This document shows positions 34,416 through 44,309 of a stretch of 64,000 nucleotides of DNA, one piece after another. The position numbers were made by a program, and so were the translations under genes. A model generated the notes under the pieces. It had not been told where the DNA came from. It saw nothing but the letters and a program-made list of their open reading frames with translations, and made no database searches. This stretch comes from Chitinophaga niabensis. Its GTDB lineage: Bacteria; Bacteroidota; Bacteroidia; Chitinophagales; Chitinophagaceae. The stretch spans positions 5,151,001-5,215,000 of the forward strand of contig NZ_CP154260.1 in the NCBI RefSeq assembly GCF_039545795.1, given 5' to 3'. Positions within the stretch are counted from its first letter, which is position 1, and the number at the start of each line of letters is the position of its first letter.

Positions 34416-34583
34416 ATGAAAAGCATCTGGCGCCAGATATTGGAATATCTCTACATCCGCAAGCGGGACAAGTCCCAGCCGGTGAACACCAACACCAAAC
34501 TCATGCATGGCATGAACAGGATCTCGATCATCATGTTCCTGATCGCGATAATTATCATTATTATTAAATTGATCAGGCGATAA
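34416..34583 (+). CDS. Small membrane protein (DUF6728-like)
   Basis: 55 aa, starting MKSIWRQILEYLYIRKRD. A conserved-looking basic front (KRDKSQPVNTNTKLMHGMNR) leads into one hydrophobic helix (ISIIMFLIAIIIIIIKLIRR). I recall this pattern as the small Bacteroidota family DUF6728. Its function is unknown; it is probably in the inner membrane. It is divergent from the mannosidase gene with a 28-bp gap, which supports the shorter mannosidase start. Confidence 0.72.
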   Translation: MKSIWRQILEYLYIRKRDKSQPVNTNTKLMHGMNRISIIMFLIAIIIIIIKLIRR

Positions 34584-34643
34584 GGGCAGGAAGCAGTTAT
34601 AAAATCTACAATCGCTTACACGGTAAACGGCAGGAAGTAGTTG

Positions 34644-35744
34644 TTACCGTACAAAATCCACAATTGCTTCCGCAGCCTTGCGGGAAGCAGTGCCATCACC
34701 CAGGAGGGTCCACAGCACGGAATAATCCGCTTTCATTTGCTGTTGGCGGGCTTCGTCTTTTAACAGAAGCGTTAATTCTTTCAGGAGATTTTCTTCCGTG
34801 AGGTCATGCTGGATCAGCTCCTTCACAACAGGCTTATCCATGATCAGGTTCACGAGGGAGATATATTTTACTTTGATCAGGTATTTGGCGAAGAAATAAG
34901 ATACCGGGCTGCCTTTATAACAAACCACTTCCGGCACGCCGAATAAAGCAGTTTCCAAAGTAGCCGTACCGGATGTAACCAATGCAGCAGAAGCTTGCAA
35001 TAAAAGCGGATAGGTTTGCCCTTTTACCACAGATACATTGGGGTAGGCGCTGGTAAATTCTTTGATGAAGCTATCTTCCAGGCTGGGGGCCTGTGCCATG
35101 ATAAACTGGTATTCCGGAAAATACCGCGCCATAGACAGCATCACAGGCAGCTTTTCTTTTACTTCCTGTTTACGGCTGCCGGGCAATAAAGCAATCACGG
35201 GTTTATCTGAGAAAGGATGTGCAGGGGGAGCCTCCTTTGCGGCTTTCACCACTTCTATCAAGGGATGCCCTACATATTCCACTTCAAAATCCCATTTACG
35301 GTAGAAATCTTTTTCAAATGGCAGGATCACCAGCATTTTGTCCACGATGGTCTTGATCTTTTTCACACGCCCTTCTTTCCAGGCCCATACCTGCGGACTG
35401 ATGTAATATACCACTTTGAGGCCCTGTTGTTTTGCCCATTCGGCAATGCGGAGGTTAAAACCGGGATAATCTATTAATACCAGTACATCCGGCTGATAAG
35501 CCAGGATATCTTTCTTACAGATGTCCAGGTTCTTAAAGATAGTGCGCAGGTTCATCACCACTTCAATGAAGCCCATGAAAGCCAGGTCGCGGTAATGTTT
35601 TACTACAGTAGCGCCTGCCTGTTCCATCATATCACCTCCCCAGCAACGGATATCAGCAGTTGTATCCAACTGTTTGATCTGTTTGATAAGGTTGCTTCCA
35701 TGCAGGTCTCCGGAGGCTTCGCCAGCTATGATGTAGTACTTCAC
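34644..35744 (-). CDS. lpxB: Lipid-A-disaccharide synthase
   Basis: 366 aa with a GTG start that overlaps the stop of the preceding gene (TAGTG). It condenses UDP-2,3-diacylglucosamine with lipid X to form the lipid A disaccharide at the inner membrane. Family hallmarks are KYYIIAGEASGDLHGSNLIK at the N-terminus, RCWGGDMMEQAG, PALLPGSRKQEVKEKLP-type motif (IALLPGSRKQEVKEKLP) and LVTSGTATLETALFGVPEVV. The length is normal. It is last in a run with surE and a small membrane protein. Confidence 0.96.
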   Translation of the reverse strand: MKYYIIAGEASGDLHGSNLIKQIKQLDTTADIRCWGGDMMEQAGATVVKHYRDLAFMGFIEVVMNLRTIFKNLDICKKDILAYQPDVLVLIDYPGFNLRIAEWAKQQGLKVVYYISPQVWAWKEGRVKKIKTIVDKMLVILPFEKDFYRKWDFEVEYVGHPLIEVVKAAKEAPPAHPFSDKPVIALLPGSRKQEVKEKLPVMLSMARYFPEYQFIMAQAPSLEDSFIKEFTSAYPNVSVVKGQTYPLLLQASAALVTSGTATLETALFGVPEVVCYKGSPVSYFFAKYLIKVKYISLVNLIMDKPVVKELIQHDLTEENLLKELTLLLKDEARQQQMKADYSVLWTLLGDGTASRKAAEAIVDFVR

Positions 35745-36046
35745 TAAATTATTTTAAGCAGCAAGATAACGATTGCGTATAACAATGTGATCAGGAAAAT
35801 GCCCCTTGCTGTGAGGTCAAGGCGTACGCGGGTATACAGGTAGAAGACGATACCATTGGCCAGCAGGCAGATGCTGATCACCTTTGGGATCAGGTGTTTG
35901 TTGTTCTTCAGCATAACGAGGAACTCACCTATTCCGAGGTCCCGGGGCAGGAAGACCGCTAAATAGTATATAAAAAAAGCTACCGCCGGGGTCAGTAAAC
36001 CCAACAGAATGCCCAGTGATAGTTTGTCTTGTTTTAACATGTTCAT
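35744..36046 (-). CDS. Small three-helix membrane protein between surE and lpxB
   Basis: 100 aa with hydrophobic segments at about 11-33, 52-70 and 80-100 (LLGLLTPAVAFFIYYLAVFL and GIFLITLLYAIVILLLKII). An alternative ATG is two codons in. No domain is recognised. It shares one base with lpxB and lies 12 bp after surE, so it is co-translated with both. A role near lipid A synthesis is guessed from position only. Confidence 0.75.
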   Translation of the reverse strand: MNMLKQDKLSLGILLGLLTPAVAFFIYYLAVFLPRDLGIGEFLVMLKNNKHLIPKVISICLLANGIVFYLYTRVRLDLTARGIFLITLLYAIVILLLKII

Positions 36047-36058
36047 AGGATTATTGGA

Positions 36059-36829
36059 TCAGAAGCTCCATTCAGCTTCCAGTTTTTTCTTGAGTCGGTA
36101 ATCAGTGAGATCAAACTGCACCGGTACAATAGACGTGTAACCGTTTTCCAATGCCCATACATCTGTATCTTCTCCTGTATCCTGGTTCTTGAATTCACCG
36201 GTGAGCCAGTAATACTTTTTACCGGTAGGATCACGGCGTTCATCAAACTCTTCTACCCATTTGGCATTTGCCTGGCGGCTCATGCGGATGCCCTTGTATT
36301 GATTTGCGTCCACATCCGGGATATTCACATTGAACAGGGTATGCGGAGGCAGCTCTGTTTCCAGCATCTTCTTCGTTACTATTTCTGCCACCTGTTTGCA
36401 GGTGCTCATATCAGCATCGTAAGAATAATTCAGGAAAGAAAACCCTACAGAGGGAATACCTTCTATGGCTGCTTCCATTGCTGCAGACATGGTACCGGAA
36501 TAAATGATATTGATAGAATGATTAGCACCATGGTTGATCCCGCTCACACAGAGGTCCGGCGTACGGTCCAGGATCTTGTCCCTTGCCAGTTTCACACAAT
36601 CTACCGGTGTACCGGAACAGGTCCATGCTTCAATCCCCTCAAAGATCTTCACTTCACTGAGGCGTAAAGGAAATCCCAGTGTAATAGCGTGCCCTTTGCC
36701 CGATTGCGGGCTGTCCGGCGCTACCACTACTATTTTACCAAGCGGCTGCACGGCTTCTATCAATGTACGTATGCCCGGTGACGTTATGCCATCATCATTA
36801 GTGACCAGTATAAGCTTCTCCTTCTTCAC
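36059..36829 (-). CDS. surE: 5'/3'-nucleotidase SurE
   Basis: 256 aa with a GTG start. Metal-dependent phosphatase for nucleoside monophosphates, linked to stress survival. The SurE motif ILVTNDDGITSPGIRTL opens the protein (metal-binding DD), then VVAPDSPQSGKGHAITL, VDCVKLARD, and SGINHGANHSINIIYSGTMS carrying the second metal ligand region. It is the first gene of surE-orf-lpxB. A TAAATTTG box (36847-36854) upstream on the same strand could be its -7 element. Confidence 0.95.
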   Translation of the reverse strand: MKKEKLILVTNDDGITSPGIRTLIEAVQPLGKIVVVAPDSPQSGKGHAITLGFPLRLSEVKIFEGIEAWTCSGTPVDCVKLARDKILDRTPDLCVSGINHGANHSINIIYSGTMSAAMEAAIEGIPSVGFSFLNYSYDADMSTCKQVAEIVTKKMLETELPPHTLFNVNIPDVDANQYKGIRMSRQANAKWVEEFDERRDPTGKKYYWLTGEFKNQDTGEDTDVWALENGYTSIVPVQFDLTDYRLKKKLEAEWSF

Positions 36830-36846
36830 CTTTTTACTTTTATCAG

Positions 36847-36854
36847 CAAATTTA
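36847..36854 (-). promoter_or_regulatory. Putative -7 promoter box of surE
   Basis: Minus strand TAAATTTG, 18 bp upstream of the GTG start, fits TAnnTTTG. No matching -33 box is seen, and the ABC permease gene ends just upstream, so readthrough is also possible. Confidence 0.35.
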
Positions 36855-36865
36855 CAATTCCTTCT

Positions 36866-37648
36866 CTAGAGATCTGCTTTCTTAATTTTCCTCCAGGAAA
36901 GGAAGTTGAACAGCGCGATATAGAACAAGGCAACAAGTACGTATTGGGTATTCGATGGCGGCGTATGGCCTTGCTGAGCCAGCTTACGCGGAAAACTGGA
37001 CAATCCCGGTATCAGCCTGTCTGTACTTTCCAGGGGAAGAAATGATCCCAGGTGGCGCAATACTTTATAATCCAGGATACCGGCAATCACAAATTCTCCT
37101 ACATACGCATACATGATATAAATGGCAATAGCAATACCGGCCCTTTTCATATATACGCCCAGGAAGAAGGCCAGCGAGAGGTAAGCCAGGCTTTGTATGA
37201 GCGCGTAGAAAATATAAATGATATTTTCAGAAGCATCTCCTGTACCGTTCTTTAAGCCGAAGATAAATGCCGTTACTGTTATCAGCAATGTAATAAACAG
37301 TGTAGTGGTGATCAGCACGCCAAATTTTGCAGTAATGTATTGATCCCGGCTCCAGCCATCAATGATGTTCTGGCGAACCGTACGGAAGTTGTTCTCATTG
37401 GTCAGGAAGATGATCAGCATGATGCCCATTACAGGTGTTACCATACTGGCTACCCATGCAGCAGTATCCCATACTCTTGGAAAAGCAAAAGGAGAACCGA
37501 GCAATAAGCTCACTTCCTTTGTTTGAGATACGAAGCTTTCAATCGCAATATTTAACAAGGGTACTGCAACGAAAAATAAGATGGTGAGTATCCAGAAGGT
37601 GCGATAAGCTTTTACCTTCATCCACTCTATATTCAACAGTTGTATCAT
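36866..37648 (-). CDS. ABC-2 type transporter permease
   Basis: 260 aa with six hydrophobic segments (for example IPFWILTILFFVAVPLLNIA-like near 18-36, VTPVMGIMLIIFLTNEN near 90, and a last one at 230-250). The motif NNFRTVRQNIIDGWSRDQYI is typical of permeases of the Gld/ABC-2 class in Bacteroidota. It forms an exporter with the ATPase encoded 9 bp upstream. The substrate is unknown. Confidence 0.88.
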   Translation of the reverse strand: MIQLLNIEWMKVKAYRTFWILTILFFVAVPLLNIAIESFVSQTKEVSLLLGSPFAFPRVWDTAAWVASMVTPVMGIMLIIFLTNENNFRTVRQNIIDGWSRDQYITAKFGVLITTTLFITLLITVTAFIFGLKNGTGDASENIIYIFYALIQSLAYLSLAFFLGVYMKRAGIAIAIYIMYAYVGEFVIAGILDYKVLRHLGSFLPLESTDRLIPGLSSFPRKLAQQGHTPPSNTQYVLVALFYIALFNFLSWRKIKKADL

Positions 37649-37656
37649 GATTGTGA

Positions 37657-38553
37657 TCAGTTATTGGTTAATTCCATGAAGCGCGCTTCCAGGCTCTTCC
37701 GTTTAGTGGTAAGGTAGTTCAGCGTAACGCCCTGTTCAAAGCAATGCCTGTTGATCTGCTCAGCCGTTTTGCTCTCTGTAAACATCACCTGGAAACTGCC
37801 GTTGTGGCGCCGGATGGATTTAACACCAGGCAGTGCGTTCAACACACTTTCCAGTCTGGCAAGGTCTGCAGCGGAAATTTCCACCATGTCTTCATCAGAC
37901 AATACTTCATCCACATGCCCTGTGGTAATTAATTCACCTTTCTTTAAGATCGCTACGTGGTTACATACTTTCTCCACTTCATCCAGCATATGACTGGCCA
38001 TGATCACCGTAGTACCGGTTTCTCCCAACTGGCGGATCAGATCCCTGATCTCTGCAATACCTGCAGGATCCAGTCCATTTGTAGGTTCATCCAGTAACAG
38101 TACTTCCGGTTTTCCCAGTATGGCATTGGCTATTGCAAGCCGCTGCTTCATACCCAAAGAGAAGGTGCTGAATTTGGAGTCTTTTCTTTCCCAGAGGTTG
38201 GCGATCTTCAGCACACGTTCAATATCATCTGCACCACGGCCTTTAATTGCTGCCGTGATCTGAAGATTACGTACTGCTGAATAATAGTGGTAGAAGTTAG
38301 GGGTCTCCAGCAAAGTACCGATCCGCTTGCGCTGATCGTGATGGGTAGACTGGCCAAACCAGCTGTAGGTGCCGGAGTTGGCTTTCAGAACATCCATGAT
38401 GATACCTAATAAAGTGGTTTTGCCACTGCCATTAGGACCCAGGATGCCAAAAACACTTCCTGCAGGCACATCAAAGGAAACTCCTTTTAATGCCTGAATA
38501 GGGCCATAGTTCTTGTAGATCTGGTGCAGGGACAGGATTTGCGTATTTTCCAA
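37657..38553 (-). CDS. ABC transporter ATP-binding protein
   Basis: 298 aa with a TTG start (LENTQILSLHQIYKNYGPIQ). It has Walker A GILGPNGSGKTTL, signature FSLGMKQRLAIANA, Walker B EVLLLDEPTNGLDP and switch histidine MASHML. A C-terminal extension (about 225-298) is typical of the ABC-2 exporter ATPases. It energises the permease encoded next. Confidence 0.93.
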   Translation of the reverse strand: MENTQILSLHQIYKNYGPIQALKGVSFDVPAGSVFGILGPNGSGKTTLLGIIMDVLKANSGTYSWFGQSTHHDQRKRIGTLLETPNFYHYYSAVRNLQITAAIKGRGADDIERVLKIANLWERKDSKFSTFSLGMKQRLAIANAILGKPEVLLLDEPTNGLDPAGIAEIRDLIRQLGETGTTVIMASHMLDEVEKVCNHVAILKKGELITTGHVDEVLSDEDMVEISAADLARLESVLNALPGVKSIRRHNGSFQVMFTESKTAEQINRHCFEQGVTLNYLTTKRKSLEARFMELTNN

Positions 38554-38586
38554 TTTGGTTTATATTATAATTAATGCAATATATAA

Positions 38587-40986
38587 TTAATTCCTGAGTG
38601 GTTTGCCTGTTTTGAGCATACTTTGTAATCTTTCAAGGGTTTTGCGCTCTCCGCAAAGGCTCAGGAAAGCCTCTCTTTCCAGGTCCAGCAAGTATTGTTC
38701 GCTCACAAGTGAAGCTTCTGTTAAATCTCCGCCGCACATCACATAAGCCAGTTTCTGGGCAATTTTAACATCGTAATCGGAGATGTAGTTGCCGGTTTTC
38801 ATACCGTTGATACCAGCGAACATAGCGCCCAGGGCAGAACGGCCCAATACTTTGATGTCTGTTCTTTCAACAGGGCGGGTATATCCTGCATCTGCCAGTT
38901 CTATCGCTTTTTCCTTGGCATCTGCAATAACACGGCTCAGGTTCAGGCTCACGCTATCAATCCCCTGTCTTAAAATACCCAGCTCTATGGCTTCCTGTGC
39001 AGAAGTGGCCACTTTTGCCTGACCTATCAGCAGGAACTTATCCTGTAACACAACGTTCTCCACCAATCCCTCTTTGTATTCATCTGAAGCCCGGAGGGTC
39101 ATTTCCTTAGTACCGCCGCCACCGGGGATCAGGCCTACGCCCAATTCCACCAGGCCAATATAGGTTTCGGCAGCTGCCTGTACTTTATCTGCGTGCATGC
39201 TCATTTCACAACCACCCCCTAAAGTAAGGCCGTGTGGAGCCACCACTACGGGAATGGAAGAATAGCGGATGCGCATGGTGCTTTTCTGGAAAAGGCGGAT
39301 GGCCATATCCAGCTCATCATATTCCTGCTCAGCCGCCAGCATGAAGATCATGCCCACATTGGCTCCTGCGGAGAAATTGGTACCGTCATTACCGATCACC
39401 AGTCCGCGGAAGTCTTTCTCCGCGCGGTCAATGGCTTTATGTAAACCTTCCAGTACTTCCCCGCCAATGGAATTCATTTTCGTTTTCCATTCAATGTTCA
39501 GGATACCATCGCCCAGGTCATAGAGATTGCAGGCGCTGTTCTTCCATACAACATTACCCGCATAGTTTTCAAGGATGATGAAACTATCCGAACCGGGAAT
39601 TTGCTTGTAGCCTTTGGAGGCCAGGTCGTAATAATATTTTTTACCATTCTCTATTTTGTAGAATTGCTTCACACCGGCTGCCAGCATCTCTCCTACCCAG
39701 GGTGCTACTGTTAGTCCTTTATCTGTTACCGTTTTAGCGCCTGCTTCTATACCCAGCAGGTCCCAGGTTTCAAAAGCGCCTATTTCCCAGCCGAAACCTG
39801 CTTTCATGGCATCATCCACTTTGTAGAGATCGTCTGCTATTTCAGGAACGCGGTTAGAGATATAGGAAAACAGGTGTGCATGAAAAAGCTGGTAGAATTG
39901 CCCTGCTTTATCTGATGCAGCTGCAAGTGCTTTGATCCTTTGTTTCAGGTCCTCAATAGGTTTGGCCGCTTCTATGCTGGCAAACTTCGGTTTTTGCTTG
40001 GGACCGTATTCCATGGTCTGGAGGTTCAGCGTAAGGATCTCCTTGCCGCCTTCTCCTTTTGTTTTTTTGTAGAAGCCCTGCCCGGTTTTATCGCCCAGCC
40101 AGTTGTTCTCCACCACCTTTTGCAGGAATGGCGGGATCTCCATGATCTTGCGCGCTTCGTCATTCGGACAGTTATCCGCAACTCCTTTGGCTACCTTTAC
40201 GAGGGTATCTATGCCTACCACATCCGCTGTGCGGAAAGTAGCAGATTTAGGTCTTCCTATCACCGGCCCTGTCAGTGCATCCACTTCATCTATTCCCAAT
40301 CCCATTTCCTGCATGATGTGGAAGATGGCCATGATGGAGAATACGCCAACACGGTTGGCAATGAAAGCCGGCGTGTCTTTACAGAGTACAGTGGTTTTTC
40401 CGAGATACAGATCGCCGTAATGTAACAGAAAATCCACGATGGCGGGATCTGTATGGGGAGTGGGTATGATCTCCAGCAAACGCAGGTAACGTGGCGGGTT
40501 GAAGAAGTGTGTACCGCAGAAGTGTTTCTTAAAATCTTCGCTACGGCCTTCTGCCATCAGGTGAATGGGAATGCCGGATGTATTGGAAGTGATCAGGGTA
40601 CCGGGTTTCCGGAATTGTTCCACCTGTTCGAATACTTTCTTTTTGATGTCCAGGTTCTCTACCACAACTTCTATCACCCAGTCACAATCGGCAATGCCTT
40701 TCATGTTATCGGTAAAGTTACCGGTGGTGATGAGGTGAGCAGCAGATTTAGTAAAAAGCGGGGAGGGATTGGATTTGATGGCTGCCTGCAACGCATCATT
40801 CACAATCCGGTTCTTTACGGCCGGGTGCTCTACCGTTAATCCTTTAGCCTTTTCAGCGTCGTTGGGTTCTTTCGGCGCTATATCCAGCAACAATACTTTT
40901 ACACCTATTCCGGCAAAATGACAGGCAATCCGGGAGCCCATCACACCGGAACCGAGCACAGCTATTTTATTGATCCTTCTTTGCAT
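38587..40986 (-). CDS. Bifunctional 3-hydroxyacyl-CoA dehydrogenase/enoyl-CoA hydratase (FadN-like)
   Basis: 799 aa, a fatty acid beta-oxidation enzyme. The order is dehydrogenase first, hydratase last, as in FadN of Bacillus and unlike FadB of E. coli. The NAD-binding motif VLGSGVMGSRIACHFAG is at about 10-26, VIEVVVENLDIKK at about 106-118 and the dehydrogenase C-terminal domain (PAFIANRVGVFSIMA) at about 205. The crotonase domain occupies about 480-680 (IGNDGTNFSAGANVGM and oxyanion region LTLGGGCEMSMHADKV). It oxidises 3-hydroxyacyl-CoA with NAD and hydrates enoyl-CoA in the cytoplasm. No thiolase is adjacent. Confidence 0.93.
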   Translation of the reverse strand: MQRRINKIAVLGSGVMGSRIACHFAGIGVKVLLLDIAPKEPNDAEKAKGLTVEHPAVKNRIVNDALQAAIKSNPSPLFTKSAAHLITTGNFTDNMKGIADCDWVIEVVVENLDIKKKVFEQVEQFRKPGTLITSNTSGIPIHLMAEGRSEDFKKHFCGTHFFNPPRYLRLLEIIPTPHTDPAIVDFLLHYGDLYLGKTTVLCKDTPAFIANRVGVFSIMAIFHIMQEMGLGIDEVDALTGPVIGRPKSATFRTADVVGIDTLVKVAKGVADNCPNDEARKIMEIPPFLQKVVENNWLGDKTGQGFYKKTKGEGGKEILTLNLQTMEYGPKQKPKFASIEAAKPIEDLKQRIKALAAASDKAGQFYQLFHAHLFSYISNRVPEIADDLYKVDDAMKAGFGWEIGAFETWDLLGIEAGAKTVTDKGLTVAPWVGEMLAAGVKQFYKIENGKKYYYDLASKGYKQIPGSDSFIILENYAGNVVWKNSACNLYDLGDGILNIEWKTKMNSIGGEVLEGLHKAIDRAEKDFRGLVIGNDGTNFSAGANVGMIFMLAAEQEYDELDMAIRLFQKSTMRIRYSSIPVVVAPHGLTLGGGCEMSMHADKVQAAAETYIGLVELGVGLIPGGGGTKEMTLRASDEYKEGLVENVVLQDKFLLIGQAKVATSAQEAIELGILRQGIDSVSLNLSRVIADAKEKAIELADAGYTRPVERTDIKVLGRSALGAMFAGINGMKTGNYISDYDVKIAQKLAYVMCGGDLTEASLVSEQYLLDLEREAFLSLCGERKTLERLQSMLKTGKPLRN

Positions 40987-41065
40987 GTTTTCCAGCTTTT
41001 GATCCTTGAATTTAGCATTTTTTGCGTAGGTACGGTGGAAGGAATGCAGGTTTATACATAAAAAA

Positions 41066-41091
41066 AGCGCGCTGGTACAAAACAGCGCGCT
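41066..41091 (-). terminator. Intrinsic terminator of metG
   Basis: The stem agcgcgctg/cagcgcgct with an 8-nt loop is followed on the minus strand by seven T residues, 24 bp beyond the metG stop. Confidence 0.88.
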
Positions 41092-41114
41092 CTATATTTT
41101 CAAATAAATTAAGA

Positions 41115-43202
41115 TCAACTCACGCCACTCCCAGGAGCCACAGCATCCGCAGGGTTCACAAATACCAAACGCCCGTCTTTATCTTCTGCCATGAGTATCA
41201 TCCCCTGGCTTTCAATACCTTTCATTTTCCGGGGGGCCAGGTTGGCCACCAGCGTTACCTGTGTGCCTACTATCGCTTCCGGCGCATAATGCATGGCAAT
41301 ACCGGAAACCACGGTACGCTGCTCTGTACCCAGGTCTATGGTGAGTTTCAGTAATTTATCAGCTTTCGCTACTTTTTCCGCCGCGATGATCGTTCCTACT
41401 TTCAATTCCAGCTTCGCAAAATCATCGTATTGAATTTCAGGTTTTGCTTCTTTTACAGGAACAGCGGGTGTTGGTGTTTGCTGCGTCTGTGCAGCAGCAG
41501 ACTGCTTTAATCCTGCATGCAGTTTATCCACCTGGGCTTTCACCTGGTCATCTTCTACTTTCTTAAACAGCAATTCAGGTGCACGCAGGGAATATCCCAC
41601 ACTCACCAGTTTCATACTGCCGGCGTTTTCCCATTCCAGTATCCTGTCCACCACTTTCAGCATATGGCAGATCTTCTGTGCGGTGAAGGGCAGGAAAGGA
41701 TTGATGAAGATTGCCAGGTTAGCCGTTAACTGCAGGCAAACGTGCAGGCAGTTATCGATCTTTTCCTGGTTTTCTGCCTGTAGTTCCGGCGTTTTTGCCA
41801 GGATCCAGGGTTGTTTTTCCTGCAAATAGCGGTTCCCTTCCCGCGCCACATTCATCACTTCATTCAGTGCATCGCGGAAACGGTAGTTCTCGATGGAATC
41901 GGAGATCTTAGCTTTTGCTTCCTGCAGCATGGCAAAGATGGCATCGTCTGCCGCATCTTTTACGCCGGCATGCATAGCCGGTACTTTTCCGCCGCAAAGT
42001 TTGTGCATCAGCACCATGGTGCGATTCACAAAGTTGCCGAAGTTAGCTACCAGCTCATTGTTATTGCGGTCCTGGAAATCTTTCCAGGTAAAGTCATTAT
42101 CCTTTGTTTCAGGCGCAGTAGTGCAGAGCACATAACGCAGAATATCCTGCTGATCAGGGAAGTCCTTGATATAGTCATGTACCCATACAGCCCAGTTGCG
42201 GGAAGTGGATACTTTTTCTCCTTCAATGTTCAGGAACTCGTTGGCAGGCACATTGTCCGGCAACACAAATCCGCCATGTGCTTTGAGCATTGCGGGGAAA
42301 ATGATACAGTGGAACACAATGTTATCCTTACCAATGAAATGGACCAGGCGGGTATCTTCTTTACACCAGTAGTCTGCCCATTGATCCGTCAATTCTTTGG
42401 TGGCAGAGATGTAACCGATAGGCGCATCAAACCATACGTACAGCACTTTTCCTTCTGCATCTTTCAATGGCACTTTGATACCCCAGTTACTGTCGCGCGT
42501 CATGGCTCTGCTATGCAGGCCGCTATCCAGCCAGCTTTTACATTGGCCATATACGTTATTCTTCCATTCCTGGTGCCCTTCAATGATGTATTCTTTCAGC
42601 CAGGGTTCATAATTTTGAAGGGGCATGTACCAGTGTTTGGTTTTCTTTTTCACGGGTACGGCATCGCTGAGTGCGGAACGTGGGTTAATGAGTTCTTCCG
42701 GGCTGAGGGAAGTACCGCAGCGTTCGCACTGGTCGCCATATGCCCTGTCGTTACCGCAATTAGGGCAGGTGCCGATAATATAGCGGTCTGCCAGGAACAC
42801 CTGTTTTATTTCATCAAAGTATTGTTCGGATTCCTTTTCTTCAAAAAGGCCGTCATTATACATTTTTGAAAAGAAATCAGCGGCGGTCTGGTGATGTACC
42901 TGGTTGGAGGTACGGGAAAATATATCGAAAGAGATGCCCATGGCATCAAAACTTTCCTTGATAACTGCGTGGTATTTGTCTACAATGTCCTGTGGATTTA
43001 CATTCTCCTGCATGGCCTTGATGGTAATGGGAACGCCATGTTCATCCGTACCGCAAACGAATTTCACGTCTGTTTTCTTTGCCCTTAAATACCGGACGTA
43101 AATGTCAGCCGGGAGATAACATCCTGCCAGGTGCCCGATATGAACGGGACCATTTGCGTATGGTAAGGCGGCTGTAACCAGGTATCTGTTAAAATGTTTC
43201 AT
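41115..43202 (-). CDS. metG: Methionine-tRNA ligase
   Basis: 695 aa from the ATG of [18 protein letters not shown]. Class I synthetase that charges tRNA-Met. It has the HIGH motif PVHIGHLAG, a zinc-binding knuckle [18 protein letters not shown] and the KMSKS-equivalent EKVSTSRNW. An anticodon-binding helical domain follows (about 400-540). The C-terminal OB-fold tRNA-binding domain (about 595-695; [20 protein letters not shown]) is fused in the same chain, as is common in Bacteroidota. A Bacteroidetes-type promoter lies about 80 bp upstream of the start. Confidence 0.97.
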   Translation of the reverse strand: MKHFNRYLVTAALPYANGPVHIGHLAGCYLPADIYVRYLRAKKTDVKFVCGTDEHGVPITIKAMQENVNPQDIVDKYHAVIKESFDAMGISFDIFSRTSNQVHHQTAADFFSKMYNDGLFEEKESEQYFDEIKQVFLADRYIIGTCPNCGNDRAYGDQCERCGTSLSPEELINPRSALSDAVPVKKKTKHWYMPLQNYEPWLKEYIIEGHQEWKNNVYGQCKSWLDSGLHSRAMTRDSNWGIKVPLKDAEGKVLYVWFDAPIGYISATKELTDQWADYWCKEDTRLVHFIGKDNIVFHCIIFPAMLKAHGGFVLPDNVPANEFLNIEGEKVSTSRNWAVWVHDYIKDFPDQQDILRYVLCTTAPETKDNDFTWKDFQDRNNNELVANFGNFVNRTMVLMHKLCGGKVPAMHAGVKDAADDAIFAMLQEAKAKISDSIENYRFRDALNEVMNVAREGNRYLQEKQPWILAKTPELQAENQEKIDNCLHVCLQLTANLAIFINPFLPFTAQKICHMLKVVDRILEWENAGSMKLVSVGYSLRAPELLFKKVEDDQVKAQVDKLHAGLKQSAAAQTQQTPTPAVPVKEAKPEIQYDDFAKLELKVGTIIAAEKVAKADKLLKLTIDLGTEQRTVVSGIAMHYAPEAIVGTQVTLVANLAPRKMKGIESQGMILMAEDKDGRLVFVNPADAVAPGSGVS

Positions 43203-43279
43203 ATTGCTTATATCCTTCCGGAAATTATCTTTACTTTGACCGGGTAGTATGTTAAATCTATACAACCTTCCTGAATCAG

Positions 43280-43314
43280 CAAAGGTAAACTAAAGCGCAT
43301 TAGAATGATCAAAA
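43280..43314 (-). promoter_or_regulatory. Promoter of metG
   Basis: On the minus strand TTTTG (43310-43314) is followed after 22 bp by TACCTTTG (43280-43287), a good match to the Bacteroidetes -33/-7 elements. Transcription would start about 70 nt before the metG ATG. It overlaps the start of the divergent S66 peptidase gene. Confidence 0.6.
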
Positions 43315-44216
43315 TTCCCCCTTATCTGAAAAAAGGCGACCTGATAGGTATCACATGCCCCAGTAGTAAAATGGAACTCTTCGCCGCCGAGTATGCCGCC
43401 AGTGTTATTGAATCCTGGGGATTCAGGGTACACCTGGGTATTACCGTAGGTACCAGCTTCCACAATTTCTCCGCGCCGGATGAATTACGGCTGGAAGAAT
43501 TACAGGATATGATGGACGATAAAGAGATGAAAGCCATCATATTCGGACGTGGCGGATATGGTATGATCTGTATCCTGGACCGCCTGAATTTTTCCCGTTT
43601 CCGCAAACACCCTAAATGGCTTTGTGGTTACAGTGATATCACTGCGCTGCATGCACACCTGTACCAGCGTTACAACATTGCCAGCATCCATTCCACCATG
43701 TGCAGCGGCATCACACTTTCCACCCGCGACAATATTTATGTGAACAGCCTCCGGGAAACGCTCATGGGCAAACGTAGTCAATATTCCTGCAGTCCTCACG
43801 CAATGAACCGGGAAGGGAAGGCAAAAGGCCCCCTGGTAGGTGGCAATCTTTCCCTGCTGGCCAATATATCCGGCTCCAAAAGCCAGGTAGACACAAAAGG
43901 AAAGATCCTGGTGCTGGAAGATATCGGCGAATACCGCTATAACGTGGACCGTATGATGTATAACCTTAAAAGGGCCGGCTGGCTGGATAAACTCGCCGGG
44001 CTGGTGATCGGTTCTTTCACGGATGCCCGTGAAATGGAGACTCCCTTCGGCCAAACGGAATACGAGATCATCAATAACCTGGTGAAGGAATTTGATTACC
44101 CGGTTTGCTTTAATTTCCCCCTGGGCCACCAGGAGCAGAACTTTGCCCTGAAATTAGGGGTAGAGCATGAATTGAAAGTGGGAGAAAAAGAAGTGAAACT
44201 GAAGTCGGCGGAGTGA
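43305..44216 (+). CDS. LD-carboxypeptidase (peptidase family S66)
   Basis: 303 aa with no signal peptide, so cytoplasmic. It removes the terminal D-alanine from murein tetrapeptides during peptidoglycan recycling, as LdcA does. It starts IPPYLKKGDLIGITCPSSKM. The GRGGYGMICILDRL and GYSDITALH motifs carry the catalytic serine, and later GLVIGSFTDA and the C-terminal PVCFNFPLGHQEQN carry the glutamate/histidine region. Normal length. Divergent from metG and probably monocistronic. Confidence 0.93.
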   Translation: MIKIPPYLKKGDLIGITCPSSKMELFAAEYAASVIESWGFRVHLGITVGTSFHNFSAPDELRLEELQDMMDDKEMKAIIFGRGGYGMICILDRLNFSRFRKHPKWLCGYSDITALHAHLYQRYNIASIHSTMCSGITLSTRDNIYVNSLRETLMGKRSQYSCSPHAMNREGKAKGPLVGGNLSLLANISGSKSQVDTKGKILVLEDIGEYRYNVDRMMYNLKRAGWLDKLAGLVIGSFTDAREMETPFGQTEYEIINNLVKEFDYPVCFNFPLGHQEQNFALKLGVEHELKVGEKEVKLKSAE

Positions 44217-44309
44217 GTTAGCTAAGGCTTTGCGGCAGAACGCATTTTGAAAAGCCCACCGCAGGCAGGTAAAAGAAAATGCCCTGCCACAGAATGAGCA
44301 TTGCCGCCT

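Noticed and set aside
41811-42869. Open frame of 352 codons on the plus strand
   Set aside because: It lies wholly antisense to metG, whose motifs are complete; the frame has no recognisable domain and is explained by codon bias of the real gene.
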